In this document: positions 34,201 through 39,124 of the stretch, in pieces
Position numbering within the stretch: the first letter of the stretch is position 1
Layout of the letters: the number at the start of each line of letters is the position of its first letter
Source of the DNA: Mesostigma viride
Taxonomy: Eukaryota; Streptophyta; Mesostigmatophyceae; Mesostigmatales; Mesostigmataceae
Direction of reading: 5' to 3'
DNA: 64,000 nt
Assembly: GCA_009746045.1 (NCBI GenBank)
Contig: RPFO01000231.1
Coordinates: forward strand, 346,388 to 410,387
The notes under the pieces: generated by a model
The model's database searches: none
What the model was told of the DNA's origin: nothing
What the model saw: only the letters and a program-made list of their open reading frames with translations
Made by a program: the position numbers and the translations under genes

Positions 34201-35578
34201 CACGGACAAGCGACTGCACGTCAACGCGCGCTTCATTGGCACTGCCGCCGAGTCTTCCCCGGCCACCAAGGCATCCAGTGACCTGACCGACCCCCGCACG
34301 TGGATGGACCAGGTGTCAGTCCTTCATGGCGATGACCAGGTGCTCGTGGACGCAGCATCTGCCCCAGGGACCCCTTACACCGCTTCCTTCGGCTCCGTGC
34401 TTGTGAATGGGGTGAGTACTGAGTAGCCGATAGCCATGCATGTCACAAAAAAGTGGATTAAAAAAAGGCAAACCCCTTCCTCCCTCAGAATAATCCGATG
34501 GAAGTTGCCTGCCTTGTGCCAATCCATCAACAGCTTTCACGATTTTTGTTATACGTCGGCAGGAGTATGTATTGTCTGTGCATCCAAGTGTGGCGATGGA
34601 AATGTGGCAAAGCCGTCGGGAGGGGCGCTGAGCAGCGTGGAGCCCTTGCTTGCTCAAGCGCAGTTTCTTTTTCATATGAAATCTGATTATCTATTTTGTA
34701 TTTAGTACTCGAAGCATTTCCTGCATGGTTGGACAAGGTGGCTTGCAATGATGCGGTATTGTGGCAAGATACAGTATGTTTGTGACTGGGCATTGATTAC
34801 TGCAACAAGACGCCTAATACTATTCACGGGTGATGGCCCTAAAACAACGCCGTTGTTTTTGCGGGGCGCTCATTGCTGGGGTGTACGCTTGCATAGGACT
34901 GTCAAGTGGCACATCAAGTGGCACATCTGATGTCGACTTTACGATGAATTAGTACAGGGATGATAGCAAGGATGTGTCATTCATGTGGTCCGGTTGTGAG
35001 GCCACGTGTCGGATGTCAGTGTATTACTGCTGAGTAAGAACGTATGTGCACTCCAAAATCCAGTATGGTACCGAAAAATTTACTGCTGGCCACAACTAGT
35101 GACATTATACAGGTTGTTATTCGTATACTTAATGGAAGATACTGAATGAACAAGCTCATGGCCAGCTGCAGCATTTAGTGGGATCTGCTAACGAATTTTC
35201 CATTTTTGCGGCCATACCTGTCCGAGCGCTCGGCACTTGCAGAAGGCTCTGCTGGGCCACCTGGCTCGCCAGGTGTTGCCCTCCGGGCTGACGGTGGCGC
35301 GGCACAAGACGCGTGTGCTGGTTTCCATTCCAGGAGTGGCTGTGATCGAAGTGGAAACTGTGCGAGCGGGATTTTGGGAACTCGGCTCAGGCCCTGGCCA
35401 GAACTTTCTCAATCTGCAAGTGAAGGAGATTAACAACATGAGCTCGGCCCACGGGGTCCTGGGCCAAGCTTTTGCTCGGAAGACTGGTGGCCAGATTGAG
35501 GGCAACGCTCAAGACTACGCGACCTCTGACATTTTTGCCACCAACTGTGTCCACAGTCAGATTGAAACCGGAATGTAA
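1188..35578 (+). CDS. Multi-exon gene: tandem four-Cys repeat protein with C-terminal root-cap/VWD-like domain (5' end not seen)
   Basis: Fifteen exons on the plus strand are listed separately below. The first thirteen each encode one repeat of the form C-x(~13)-D-x-G-C-x(6-7)-C-x(4-8)-C-x-G. Each is a multiple of 3 nt with a phase-1 intron on both sides, so any one can be skipped without a frame change. The fourteenth also starts in phase 1 and ends in phase 0. The fifteenth starts in phase 0 and ends at TAA 35,576-35,578, so the whole chain is frame-consistent. The C-terminal part resembles the root-cap/LEA family (VWD-like fold) of plants and algae, which is normally secreted. The start codon and signal peptide were not found and may lie left of the window. 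The intron at 23,098-33,683 carries a 9.5-kb LTR retrotransposon. Inference: an extracellular or wall-associated modular protein. No ligand or function can be assigned. Confidence 0.75.
1290..2605. other. Intron
   Basis: Contains no recognised gene. Near 1,736-1,818 the phrase CTGGCGCAGGTACAA occurs twice about 65 nt apart, and a GGGT microsatellite lies at about 1,645-1,665. Confidence 0.5.
2606..2701 (+). CDS. Four-Cys repeat exon 2
   Basis: A 96-nt exon after GCGCAG with donor GTGAGTTG, phase 1 on both sides. It has the V-C-x-N start, a D-A-G-C core and a P-I-C-D segment. The last codon G is split by the intron. Confidence 0.7.
4791..4861. repeat. 26-bp perfect palindrome followed by a 15-bp GC-rich stem-loop
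   Basis: Bases 4,791-4,816 form a perfect palindrome centred on ATAT (AAACAGTTCG on the left, its complement on the right). Seven bases later, 4,824-4,838 (GGTGGCGCGGCGCTC) pairs perfectly with 4,847-4,861 across an 8-nt loop. Together they lie about 120 nt before the dispersed repeat at 4,935 and probably mark its left part. Confidence 0.8.
4935..5690 (+). repeat. Dispersed repeat, copy 1 (partner at 16,355-17,115)
   Basis: Shared blocks with the second copy include GCCATAGCC, CACGTGACTTT, GATGATGCGT, CTGGGAAAAT-like text, GGATGCATG, GGCCAGC-GAACCCGG and AGGTACGG, in the same order and spacing. The copies are clearly diverged, with many substitutions and small indels. No ORF is conserved between them. 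Probably an old non-coding mobile repeat or a duplicated intron segment. Confidence 0.65.
5700..6260 (+). repeat. Direct repeat pair of about 95 bp inside the intron
   Basis: The segment at 5,700-5,800 recurs at 6,165-6,260 (TACCAGATGGCAA, TATGCTAGGGTGAGCACAC, AGGCCAGCCCACAGC) with few changes. Unique sequence and a T-run at about 5,967-5,985 lie between. No coding potential. Confidence 0.75.
6345..6430 (-). mobile_element. Relic of the 3' internal region of the local LTR-element family
   Basis: Read on the minus strand this matches the stretch just upstream of the 3' LTR in the element at 24,070-33,585 (about 24,930-25,015) and in the relic at 35,910-35,980. The shared text includes TGTCCCAACCC and CGGGTTAGT followed by AAACCA or AAGCCA. 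No LTR is attached, so this is an isolated remnant. Confidence 0.55.
7145..7228 (+). CDS. Four-Cys repeat exon 3
   Basis: An 84-nt exon after GTGCAG with donor GTGTGTGG, phase 1 on both sides. It has A-C-N-D at the start, D-D-G-C in the core and P-I-C. Its terminal base is C rather than G, so the junction codon differs from the other repeats. Confidence 0.68.
7229..7808. other. Intron
   Basis: About 580 nt with no recognised feature. The 3' end carries the CTTGCTGCCTACCACCCATG-type text also seen before other repeat exons. Confidence 0.5.
7809..7907 (+). CDS. Four-Cys repeat exon 4
   Basis: A 99-nt exon after CGTGCAG with donor GTGCGTGG, phase 1 on both sides. It has V-C-N-D, a D-A-G-C core, P-V-C and an Asn/Thr-rich stretch before the last cysteine. 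Confidence 0.72.
7908..9346. other. Intron
   Basis: About 1.4 kb with no gene or repeat recognised. Text resembling exon-proximal intron sequence (CTTGCTGCCTGCCACC) reappears near 9,289, which suggests exon and flank were duplicated together. Confidence 0.5.
9347..9430 (+). CDS. Four-Cys repeat exon 5
   Basis: An 84-nt exon after TTACAG with donor GTGCGTGA, phase 1 on both sides. It has V-C-I-D, V-D-S-G-C and P-V-C, and ends C-Y-G. This is the standard 28-residue form. Confidence 0.75.
10017..10480. repeat. Tandem array: three copies of a 155-bp unit
   Basis: Units begin at 10,017, 10,172 and 10,327, each opening with ACGTT(C/T)AGATTTCC and ending near AAAATTTGCG. Copies differ at only a few positions. 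The short ORFs across it are a by-product of the repetition. Confidence 0.9.
10483..10672. repeat. Tandem array: three copies of a 62-65-bp unit
   Basis: Units begin at 10,483, 10,548 and 10,611 and share GAAAATTCGTAACGGAAACT and TTTTTGGTAGTTG(C/G)CGTCAC. The array directly follows the 155-bp array inside the same TIR element. Confidence 0.88.
11914..11997 (+). CDS. Four-Cys repeat exon 6
   Basis: An 84-nt exon after GCCCAG with donor GTGTGTGG, phase 1 on both sides. It has V-C-L-N-D, R-D-S-G-C and P-I-C, and ends C-H-G. Confidence 0.75.
12381..12463 (+). repeat. 83-bp direct repeat A (second copy 12,961-13,043)
   Basis: The two copies are identical by eye. They start ACAATAAGTGGAAGCATAC and end AAGTACGTTGCCC. 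With the 419-bp repeat this suggests a tandemly duplicated A-B unit whose first copy lost its middle. Confidence 0.85.
12497..12915 (+). repeat. 419-bp direct repeat B, copy 1
   Basis: Starts GAGCAAAGAAAGAGGCCGAC and ends AAAGAACCCCGA. It appears identical over its whole length to 13,882-14,300, which implies a recent duplication. It lacks TG...CA ends and no primer-binding site was seen, so it is not called an LTR. Confidence 0.85.
12961..13043 (+). repeat. 83-bp direct repeat A, copy 2
   Basis: Identical by eye to 12,381-12,463. It is followed by a GC-rich segment absent from the first A-B unit. Confidence 0.85.
13882..14300 (+). repeat. 419-bp direct repeat B, copy 2
   Basis: Same length and apparently same sequence as 12,497-12,915. 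It is flanked by unrelated sequence on both sides. Confidence 0.85.
15575..15658 (+). CDS. Four-Cys repeat exon 7
   Basis: An 84-nt exon after TTGCAG with donor GTGCGTGG, phase 1 on both sides. It has V-C-V-D-D, Q-D-L-G-C and P-I-C, and ends C-L-G. The next exon follows after only 277 nt. Confidence 0.77.
15936..16031 (+). CDS. Four-Cys repeat exon 8
   Basis: A 96-nt exon after GTCCAG with donor GTGCGTGG, phase 1 on both sides. It has V-C-V-D-D, Q-D-T-G-C and P-I-C. After C-H-G there are three extra residues (M-N-G), apparently from a donor shifted downstream. Confidence 0.75.
16209..16232. repeat. Palindrome ahead of the second dispersed repeat
   Basis: GATGCTATGCA pairs perfectly with TGCATAGCATC around a 2-nt loop. 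It sits about 125 nt before the repeat body, the same offset as the unrelated palindrome at 4,791-4,816 in front of copy 1. Confidence 0.75.
16355..17115 (+). repeat. Dispersed repeat, copy 2 (partner at 4,935-5,690)
   Basis: Colinear with copy 1 over about 750 bp, including GCCATAGCC, CACGTGACTTT, ATGATGCGT, GGAACCCGG and AGGTACGG. It is diverged and non-coding. Confidence 0.65.
17690..18104. repeat. Minisatellite, about 20 copies of a 20-bp unit
   Basis: The unit is close to GTGGCGTGCACTTGACACYT, with occasional variants (GCATGC, TTCAGC, TTTACAC). Copies are direct repeats without unique spacers. Reading frames across it are repetition artefacts. Confidence 0.92.
18990..19073 (+). CDS. Four-Cys repeat exon 9
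   Basis: An 84-nt exon after GTCCAG with donor GTGCGTGC, phase 1 on both sides. It has A-C-L-D-D, N-L-G-C and P-V-C, and ends C-L-G. Confidence 0.75.
19074..19888. other. Intron
   Basis: No gene recognised. A trinucleotide-like stretch (GTCGGCGTCAGCATCGGCA) lies near 19,326-19,365. Confidence 0.5.
19889..19972 (+). CDS. Four-Cys repeat exon 10
   Basis: An 84-nt exon after GTCCAG with donor GTGGGTAG, phase 1 on both sides. It has V-C-L-D-D, Q-D-S-G-C and P-I-C, and ends C-R-G. This copy is close to the consensus of the family. Confidence 0.77.
19973..21137. other. Intron
   Basis: About 1.2 kb with no recognised gene or repeat. Confidence 0.5.
21138..21221 (+). CDS. Four-Cys repeat exon 11
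   Basis: An 84-nt exon after GTCCAG with donor GTGCGTGG, phase 1 on both sides. It has V-C-V-D-N, D-R-G-C and P-F-C, and ends C-R-G. Confidence 0.77.
21222..22332. other. Intron
   Basis: About 1.1 kb without a recognised feature. Confidence 0.5.
22333..22413 (+). CDS. Four-Cys repeat exon 12
   Basis: An 81-nt exon after TTTCAG with donor GTACGTGG, phase 1 on both sides. It has A-C-A-D-D, V-D-S-G-C and P-V-C, and ends C-R-G. It is one residue shorter than the standard form. Confidence 0.74.
22414..23013. other. Intron
   Basis: 600 nt with no recognised feature. It ends in CTGGCTCCAG. Confidence 0.5.
23014..23097 (+). CDS. Four-Cys repeat exon 13
   Basis: An 84-nt exon after GCTCCAG with donor GTGCGTTA, phase 1 on both sides. 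It has E-C-V-D-D, L-D-S-G-C and S-F-C, and ends C-Y-G. It is the last repeat before the retrotransposon-bearing intron. Confidence 0.75.
23098..24069. other. Intron up to the LTR-element insertion
   Basis: No exon or gene recognised. The intron resumes at 33,586 after the inserted element and ends at 33,683. Without the element and one target-duplication copy it would be about 1.1 kb. Confidence 0.55.
24070..24737 (-). repeat. 3' LTR of the gag-protease element
   Basis: 668 nt, bounded by TGTTACG and CGTAACA. It is nearly identical to 32,917-33,585. On the sense strand it begins TGTTACGGCCCAGACC. Confidence 0.93.
24738..24755 (-). other. Polypurine tract
   Basis: On the minus strand CCCTGGGGAAGGGAGGAG lies directly against the 3' LTR, as expected for the plus-strand primer of an LTR retrotransposon. 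Confidence 0.85.
24756..25684 (-). other. 3' untranslated internal region of the element
   Basis: Holds the family-conserved motif at about 24,930-25,015 (minus strand GGGTTGGGACATAGTA preceded by ACTAACCCG). Relics at 6,345 and 35,910 share it. No protein recognised. Confidence 0.6.
25685..26836 (-). CDS. Unassigned element ORF with one internal UAA
   Basis: One minus-strand frame is open from 26,836 to 25,685 (384 codons including both stops) apart from a single TAA at 26,195-26,197. The upstream half (213 codons) has a charged, Pro-rich N-terminus and then a Val/Pro-rich segment. The downstream half (starting at Met 26,137, or by read-through) is compact and globular-looking, with W, G and Y residues spread through it. 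Neither half resembles reverse transcriptase, RNase H or integrase. It lies between protease and polypurine tract. It may be a remnant of lost pol sequence, a captured host segment or an accessory protein. I do not recognise it. Confidence 0.4.
26837..28820 (-). other. Internal region of the element, no protein recognised
   Basis: Short ORFs occur in several frames but none resembles a known family. An AT-rich island (ATAGATAAAATATATTATAT) lies at about 28,390-28,440, and further AT-rich text at about 28,570-28,680. This is where pol would sit in an autonomous element. Confidence 0.5.
28821..29555 (-). CDS. Aspartic protease of the gag-protease element
   Basis: Has the retropepsin-type active site D-T-G-A-S around residue 144, after an F-M-V strand, and the second conserved patch I-I-I-G-L-D-F near residue 214. 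The first 110 residues are a Thr/Ala/Asp-rich linker. The frame overlaps the end of gag by 55 nt in the -1 frame relative to gag, as expected for gag-pro expression by frameshifting. No convincing X XXY YYZ slippery heptamer was seen in the overlap. The protein ends soon after the protease and does not continue into polymerase. Confidence 0.85.
   Translation of the reverse strand: MDRAVERGGLPALRSSCVVSLPTRIEVDVGQVDKIAQVNNVGQIDSLDKDTPLVANTSAGAESVVTVDSRTPLVANTSADASLGEDSAPSTQPATGSAASSDQPTRATPAGTRNLLLFRGGLAVPGSALDPYLKDKTVMDVQFMVDTGASTSFINEALARRAGYDIRPYATVVNVTYSAGRKSPSPGRVYIKAVIQGIPVVLTATVAPLGAADIIIGLDFGRAGCGHSRAPASGLVSRWFLLVP
29501..31624 (-). CDS. Gag polyprotein of the gag-protease element
   Basis: About 707 residues from the Met at 31,624 (M-P-R-G-K-K-K). 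An in-frame Met at 31,711 would add 29 hydrophobic residues and is less likely. In order: basic N-terminus, a Gln/Pro-rich low-complexity stretch (about residues 110-200), a retrotransposon gag domain in the middle third (W-V-Q-I-Y-W-A-W; F-x-E-F-L-T-E-F-E), then one CCHC zinc knuckle (C-F-R-C-G-E-V-G-H-L-K-K-D-C) and a basic tail. It forms the particle and packages RNA in the cytoplasm. The frame is intact, consistent with a recent insertion. Confidence 0.9.
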   Translation of the reverse strand: MPRGKKKVRGTARSHSEEGGVDLDRQGSPEYQVQEVSQQGSSYQQGSPIGHPGELASTSREPRRPRGADRMDNREEYQPQRMQAEYNQLMERAGDETRPRSNPTSAAQHQSVQPQQRPPGQPQQHPVQSPQQHSEQQQPLPQQWQQQPVQQQQPPPPQQQQWQQPQQLPPLQQQQQPLSQPTGSQMFGPLSQNATYYHAQRAQRLQHPWASGRRVSFSGDLQSNATSLWTQDEARAPPPVYDEARPASSHPARNVPAAGPARPSVSHGNNLNLSRMAPSDPSYAHPSSVWLQRSATRSAPASADESLSIFNVPPYRAVGGPRADAFKAPPMPDFKPVPKLRATMNPREIDEWTRMWVQIYWAWCNHNGWELATEVLISYVVTNCMDPSVVGILNCESVASRLYPRTVEELLERIERKLVPPDWKLHERLAFAKLRQGTTPFREFLTEFEAFSARLEDLTWTEYRSRFIEALSPELLDEVLKRFAEIPWEQWDVIEIQQYLLKVSDVLARRRAAVTYRHAGAAPRRVHFTTVDQDGSSEDIIDHEQEDGEYEAPQVNAIDASKARCFRCGEVGHLKKDCTRPPRDRDRGDEQTSPRFSGPAFGKRPEQARRPDRPRNAGERAAKLQDARQRPTQHQTPRATGPSFQRVNRELNELFSQQQDSGNGASGVMDGKAVAGYGHGDEEDEVEGEEWTGRSNEAVSRPSVPRA
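31784..32209 (-). CDS. Small protein with RNase H1 N-terminal/viroplasmin-type domain
   Basis: A 141-residue protein. An Asn-rich start (residues 1-15) is followed by Y-Y-A-V at residues 29-32, G-K-V-G-I-F-Y-S-W at 39-47, and F-K-G-F-K-T-x-x-E-A-D-R-F-I at 62-75. This is the pattern of the hybrid-binding domain found at the N-terminus of eukaryotic RNase H1 and in caulimovirus viroplasmin. That domain binds RNA/DNA hybrids or double-stranded RNA. Here it stands alone, ahead of gag and without an RNase H catalytic domain. The C-terminus is Pro/Arg/Thr-rich. Inference: a nucleic-acid-binding helper for reverse transcription or particle assembly. Confidence 0.7.
   Translation of the reverse strand: MMANSNNRNNNRYNNGLGGWDSDVSRQLYYAVAHDGGTGKVGIFYSWVDCKNYIVDRHRAIFKGFKTAWEADRFIQEYMTRPVGLHVEAPPQEIRTRPMPRGRSCAPNSATVESRTGDTQAVTVTFSQLTVSTPPRQPPSF
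32210..32904 (-). other. Untranslated leader of the gag-protease element
   Basis: About 700 nt between primer-binding site and first ORF, with no recognised protein. Packaging signals would be expected here but cannot be pointed to. Confidence 0.5.
32905..32915 (-). other. Primer-binding site
   Basis: One base after the 5' LTR the minus strand reads TGGATCGGAGG. It is nearly the same as the chromovirus site at 45,056-45,067 (TGGTATCGGAGG), so both seem to use a similar tRNA, probably initiator Met. Confidence 0.65.
32917..33585 (-). repeat. 5' LTR of the gag-protease element
   Basis: 669 nt with TG...CA ends, nearly identical to 24,070-24,737. It should carry promoter and polyadenylation signals for the element. 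No TATA box was assigned with confidence. Confidence 0.93.
33684..34411 (+). CDS. Exon 14: SEA-like segment and first half of root-cap/VWD-like domain
   Basis: A 728-nt exon after CTGCAG (phase 1) ending before donor GTGAGTACTG (phase 0). The first 150 residues alternate hydrophobic and Thr/Ala-rich stretches, with a K-R-R-H-L site about residue 77, recalling SEA-like modules of algal surface proteins. From about residue 155 it reads D-P-H-F, F-D-F-N-G-V-A-G-Q-T-Y-C and H-V-N-A-R-F-I-G, then R-T-W-M-D. This is the signature of plant root-cap/LEA-type VWD-like domains. The family is secreted or vacuolar and its biochemical role is unknown. The exon starts 99 nt after the inserted LTR element. 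Confidence 0.78.
34412..35242. other. Intron
   Basis: 831 nt with no recognised exon. A short duplicated phrase (AAGTGGCACATC) lies at about 34,903-34,928. The acceptor chosen (ACTTGCAG, 35,235-35,242) keeps phase 0 with exon 14. Confidence 0.55.
35243..35578 (+). CDS. Exon 15: C-terminal half of root-cap/VWD-like domain and stop
   Basis: Encodes about 111 residues in phase 0. It has V-L-V-S-I-P-G, then N-F-L-N-L-Q-V and H-G-V-L-G-Q-A-F, and ends T-S-D-I-F-A-T-N-C. The H-G-V-L-G-Q block and the S-x-(I/L)-F-x-x-x-C end are typical of the C-terminus of root-cap-type proteins. Stop TAA at 35,576. The string TGTAA, the usual polyadenylation signal in chlorophytes, overlaps the stop codon, but nothing shows it is used. 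Confidence 0.78.
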   Translation, partial: KALLGHLARQVLPSGLTVARHKTRVLVSIPGVAVIEVETVRAGFWELGSGPGQNFLNLQVKEINNMSSAHGVLGQAFARKTGGQIEGNAQDYATSDIFATNCVHSQIETGM

Positions 35579-35719
35579 CTGGTCCATTTTCTTTGCTCGA
35601 CATTCGTTTTCTATGTTTACTCTGTGCTTAGTCTGCGCTTACTGTAGAATGGATTCCTTTGTAAGCGACTTGCATCATGACTTTGCTCTATAACATGATG
35701 TACCTACCAGTTGGAGAGA

Positions 35720-36467
35720 TGTTGCGGCCCGGCCCTTTGCCGAATGGGCGCAACAATGAAACAAATGGTGCTTTTGGCTTGCTTTCATAGTCCGTGGGAC
35801 TTAAGGACTCATTCACGCTGGCAAAGCCGTTGAGGGACAGAAGAGAAGGATAGCGGAATGGTCCTGTCGCATGGTTTCATCCTACTACGTCAGGGTTGGT
35901 CCTGTGCACCAACCGCTGGAGGAATTGGTTAAACTAACCCGCGGGTGGACCGGGGTTGGGACATAGTACTCCTATAGTAGCACATAATATACTTCGTTTA
36001 TTGCCTATCCATGGGCACCTATGTACGCTCGGGGCTACCGTTGACCCCCGGGGAGCTGGGGAGGAGTGTTGCGGACCGGGGCCCTTTGGTTCGGGCGCTG
36101 CAAACAATGAAATAAATTGTGTCTTAGGCTTGCTTGCATGGTTTGTAGGGCTTTCGGATTCATTTCAGGACTTCTCGGGAATATATATGTCCTTAGTTCG
36201 GGACTTTGGTATGAAATTGGGATAGTTTGTGTGATTCGGACTAGTTATTTTGAACCTAGCGGCACAAGATCAAGTCTCAGGGCAGGGTTGGCCCTAGATG
36301 CCACACAGAATCTTGTGAGTGATGCTTCGGTAGGTTCTGGAAGGTCGGCGCACGTGGCGCTGCGCCTGCTTACCAGTTGGACCGCTGTCGGTAGCGCGCC
36401 TAGGTGAAATTGGTCCGAGGACGAAGGTCTCGTCCACTTGGCTTGATTAATAAAATTTATGTGCGTT
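35720..36467 (+). mobile_element. Degraded relative of the gag-protease LTR element (plus orientation)
   Basis: From 35,720 (TGTTGCGGCCC) about 110 bp match the start of the young element's LTR. Then come a remnant of its 3' internal region (35,910-35,980, AACTAACCCGCGGG and GGTTGGGACATAGTA) and a polypurine tract (36,050-36,066, GGGGAGCTGGGGAGGAG). A second LTR copy begins at 36,067. Nearly all internal sequence is deleted. The second LTR is interrupted by the chromovirus and continues at 45,769. Confidence 0.75.
36067..36467 (+). repeat. Relic 3' LTR, left part (continues at 45,769-about 45,970)
   Basis: Shares with the young LTR (sense strand) GTTCGGGACTT, AGTTATTTTG, GGTGAAATTGGTC and the G-A-rich start. 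It is broken at the GCGTT duplicated by the chromovirus. The right-hand part resumes TTGAAGCC and reaches GATCTTTCGC, a match to the young LTR close to its end. Confidence 0.72.
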
Positions 36468-37174
36468 TGTAACGACTAAAAATGTTGTGTTTGCAACAGC
36501 CTCAGTTTCAACATTGATGTGAAAAGATCTTTATACCTGGGTTGGAGTCGCGACAGATAACTTCACGTCCAGAGAAGCAATTAAGATGGATCTTCAACAG
36601 TTAAGGGAATGAGTCCCCACCCTTGTTAGACACAACAGACAATGTTATATCCAAGTCGACTATCTGTTGAAGTTATAGTTGACTTTTAGCGAGGGTTGTT
36701 TGATTGATGAAACAAGGAAACCCTTGAATTACACCATAGCTTTAGCTTTCTTACACGCACACGTGCACAGCCGCCTCAAACAGGATAAAAGTCATCGTGC
36801 ACGCAGAGTCGGCTCAGCCCTAACCCGGAAGGACCAATCAAAAGTGAGAATCACTCAAGATAAGATCTTAGCTTCCAAATCCGCAACACAACACAAAGCC
36901 AGCACATACGGAATCTCCATGACCTGGAACCAGATCCACCAGGTACAACGGTATTAAAGAGAATCTATGACTGACTGAACAAAACCATGCAAAGTACCCT
37001 ACGTGGATCAGGCCACGACCAATGAGGGTAGAACAATAAATTCTATAGATCTCAGCAGGCCCCATATCCGTCAGACGTCGAAGCCTCCTAACTTCCCAAA
37101 TAATTGTCCTAATTAAAGAACTCATAATAAGATCAACAGTAGGAAAACTTTGGATGTAACATTTGGTTGTTACA
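36468..37174 (-). repeat. 3' LTR of the chromovirus
   Basis: 707 nt, TGTAACGAC...GTTGTTACA on the plus strand. It matches 45,069-45,768. Confidence 0.93.
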
Positions 37175-37190
37175 TATCTCCCCCTCAAGA
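37175..37190 (-). other. Polypurine tract of the chromovirus
   Basis: On the minus strand TTGAGGGGGAGATA abuts the 3' LTR. Confidence 0.8.
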
Positions 37191-37899
37191 CAGGAACTCC
37201 CAGTTCCTAGAAGCCAAGAAGAATAAAACAACAACCTCCACAAAACAACACAACAATAAACAGGAAGTCCACCACCTCTTGGGACAAGCAAGTGGGTTTT
37301 TACATCCCCAAAGGGCCTCCTATCTCATTATCATCTGATCATGTCAACCCTGAATAAGACAAATTCACCCACAGATGAAATGTCATCAAGTGACTAACAC
37401 ACAGGCAACCATGCCTGGATAATACAACTGCAAGACTACCATGAACTCAGAACTGTCATTACTGGAAATCTGGACTGGACATCAGAACTGGCCTCCTCCA
37501 TTCTGGATCCCCACCTCACTCCACAGCCCATCTCCAACCATCCTGGAAACCCTTCACAAAGTGAACCAATCCCCCTTCTTCGTATCCTTCCCCCTCGTTC
37601 CAAACACTGGGAAATGCTCCACCATGGACACCAGATCTGGCCAGTTCCTGCTGACCTGAATAGCCATGCAGGTCTCAGCAGCCTTGCCCAACTCAGCTGA
37701 AAACCTACTGCACTGGGCAGGGTAGGACAGAGTAACCACAGCCTGTCGGAGGGGTCGAAGACCCAGCCACTGGCAGTCTTATGGCGACATAGCCAGCTGC
37801 TATAGGCCCACCACAGCTGTAGAAAGGCCTTGATAGGCCCCCACCTGGCCCCAAGATGGGTACCAGCACCCTCAAGGTGTGAGCCTGGCCCTCAGCTCG
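37191..37899 (-). other. Untranslated region between extra ORF and polypurine tract
   Basis: About 700 nt with no protein recognised on either strand. Confidence 0.5.
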
Positions 37900-38827
37900 T
37901 TAGGGAACTTTGGTAACTGCAGCCCCACGAAGACCGTGCTGTCCTTGTGTGGAAAACAAGACATCACAGAGCAGCTGGGACGGAGTCATGTCAAACTCTC
38001 CCTGCTTGACAGCTTGCTCGAGTAGCTCAGTGTAGGTCTGGGAATATCCAACTGGCTTGAGCTCTGCAAAGGCGAGTCTCAGGTCACTGGGCAGAGCCGC
38101 CATCAAGTCCTGGCCCTCCACCGGCCTCATGTCAAACGAAGGCCACGGGTACACTGCAAAGACGGTGTGCATAATGTAAGCCACCATAGGTGAACCAATC
38201 TCACAAAGACTGGGGGGCAGACAGTCCAGGGCCAACTCTACCATACCCTCAGGTACTAGTTCACCCTCCTCCACCACTGTCTGGTCGAGGGCCTTCATGG
38301 CTGTGTACAAGGATTTACACCACTCGCACTGTCAGGACACATTTACGGTGGTCCAAGTACTGCTCCACCTGTTTTGTTGGGACAACAGACCTGGGCAAGT
38401 GTACCACCACCTTAGGGGGTGGAGGAGCCTCCGTAGAGGAGGAACTGAGGCCACCAGGGTGGGGATAGCCTCCTGAGCTACCTGAGCCTCAGAAACTGCA
38501 GGCACAGCAGAACCCACAAGTGGAAGGTGCCCAGCCCTCAAGTGTTCTGCCATCTGAGTAACCAACCCTCCACATGATCAACCTTGATATCAAGGCCCCG
38601 TGACGCTGCTCGTGCCGTTGCTGATCATGTACCATACGCTGGAACAGGTTGAGAAAATGGGCTTCCACGAACCCAGCGTCTTCCTGGAGCGAAGGACCCG
38701 TGGCTCTGGGGCCAGCGTAGTCGTGCTGAAAGACATACGTAGCCCTCACGTCCTCTTGGAGTTGGGCAGGTGGCCTGGGTGTCCCCTCAGGATGGGAGTC
38801 TGCCATGGCTGGCAACCACAGACACAC
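37900..38827 (-). CDS. Extra chromovirus ORF after pol, frame-broken
   Basis: Begins at Met 38,827, 28 nt after the pol stop. It reads in one frame to about 38,580 (Gln/His-rich helical start, probable coiled coil), switches to the next frame at about 38,570-38,420 (Ala/Val-rich) and switches back (V-V-V-H-L-P-R-S-V). It then continues from about 38,330 to a stop at 37,900 (136 codons after Met 38,310, acidic and amphipathic). The parts add up to roughly 300 residues. No known domain is recognised and no CCHC or membrane segment is seen. It occupies the env-like position but does not look like an envelope. A second gag-like protein is possible. Confidence 0.5.
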
Positions 38828-38854
38828 AGCACCAAAAAGGGGCGTTAGCAGTGC

Positions 38855-39124
38855 TCACTGGGAGCTATGAAGGGGAGCACACCGCTCAGAGCCCATGACA
38901 TACCACTCAGGCAAGGTGATCCCATGACGCTGACAATACTCTAGTACAGCAGAGTGACTGTTAGTGAGATCAGACAACCACAGCCACGTAGCAGTCACCT
39001 CTAGTTCTCCCTTCCAGTGTACCTTAAACTGCAGCTGTTTAGTACGACCTTTCCCCTTCATGCACCCTGTGAGCCAACAACCGCTCCACTTCATAGATCT
39101 TCTCCCCCTCAGAATCCAACTCAT
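38855..39124 (-). CDS. Integrase C-terminal chromodomain, shifted frame
   Basis: Continues the integrase ORF after a one-base shift near 39,065-39,085. The upstream frame ends Y-E-V-E-R-L-L-A-H-R. This frame then supplies L-Q-F-K-V-H-W-K-G and A-T-W-L-W-L-S-D-L, followed by a helix ending V-L-E-Y-C-Q-R-H-G. This is the strand-strand-strand-helix order of a chromodomain, which in chromoviruses guides integration to marked chromatin. The first of the usual three aromatic residues is Y and the others are W; the fold call is by pattern only. Confidence 0.75.
   Translation of the reverse strand: MSWILRGRRSMKWSGCWLTGCMKGKGRTKQLQFKVHWKGELEVTATWLWLSDLTNSHSAVLEYCQRHGITLPEWYVMGSERCAPLHSSQ

Noticed and set aside
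38190..38468. Plus-strand ORF over the extra chromovirus ORF
   Set aside because: It is antisense to the element's coding direction and overlaps a frame with better protein-like composition.
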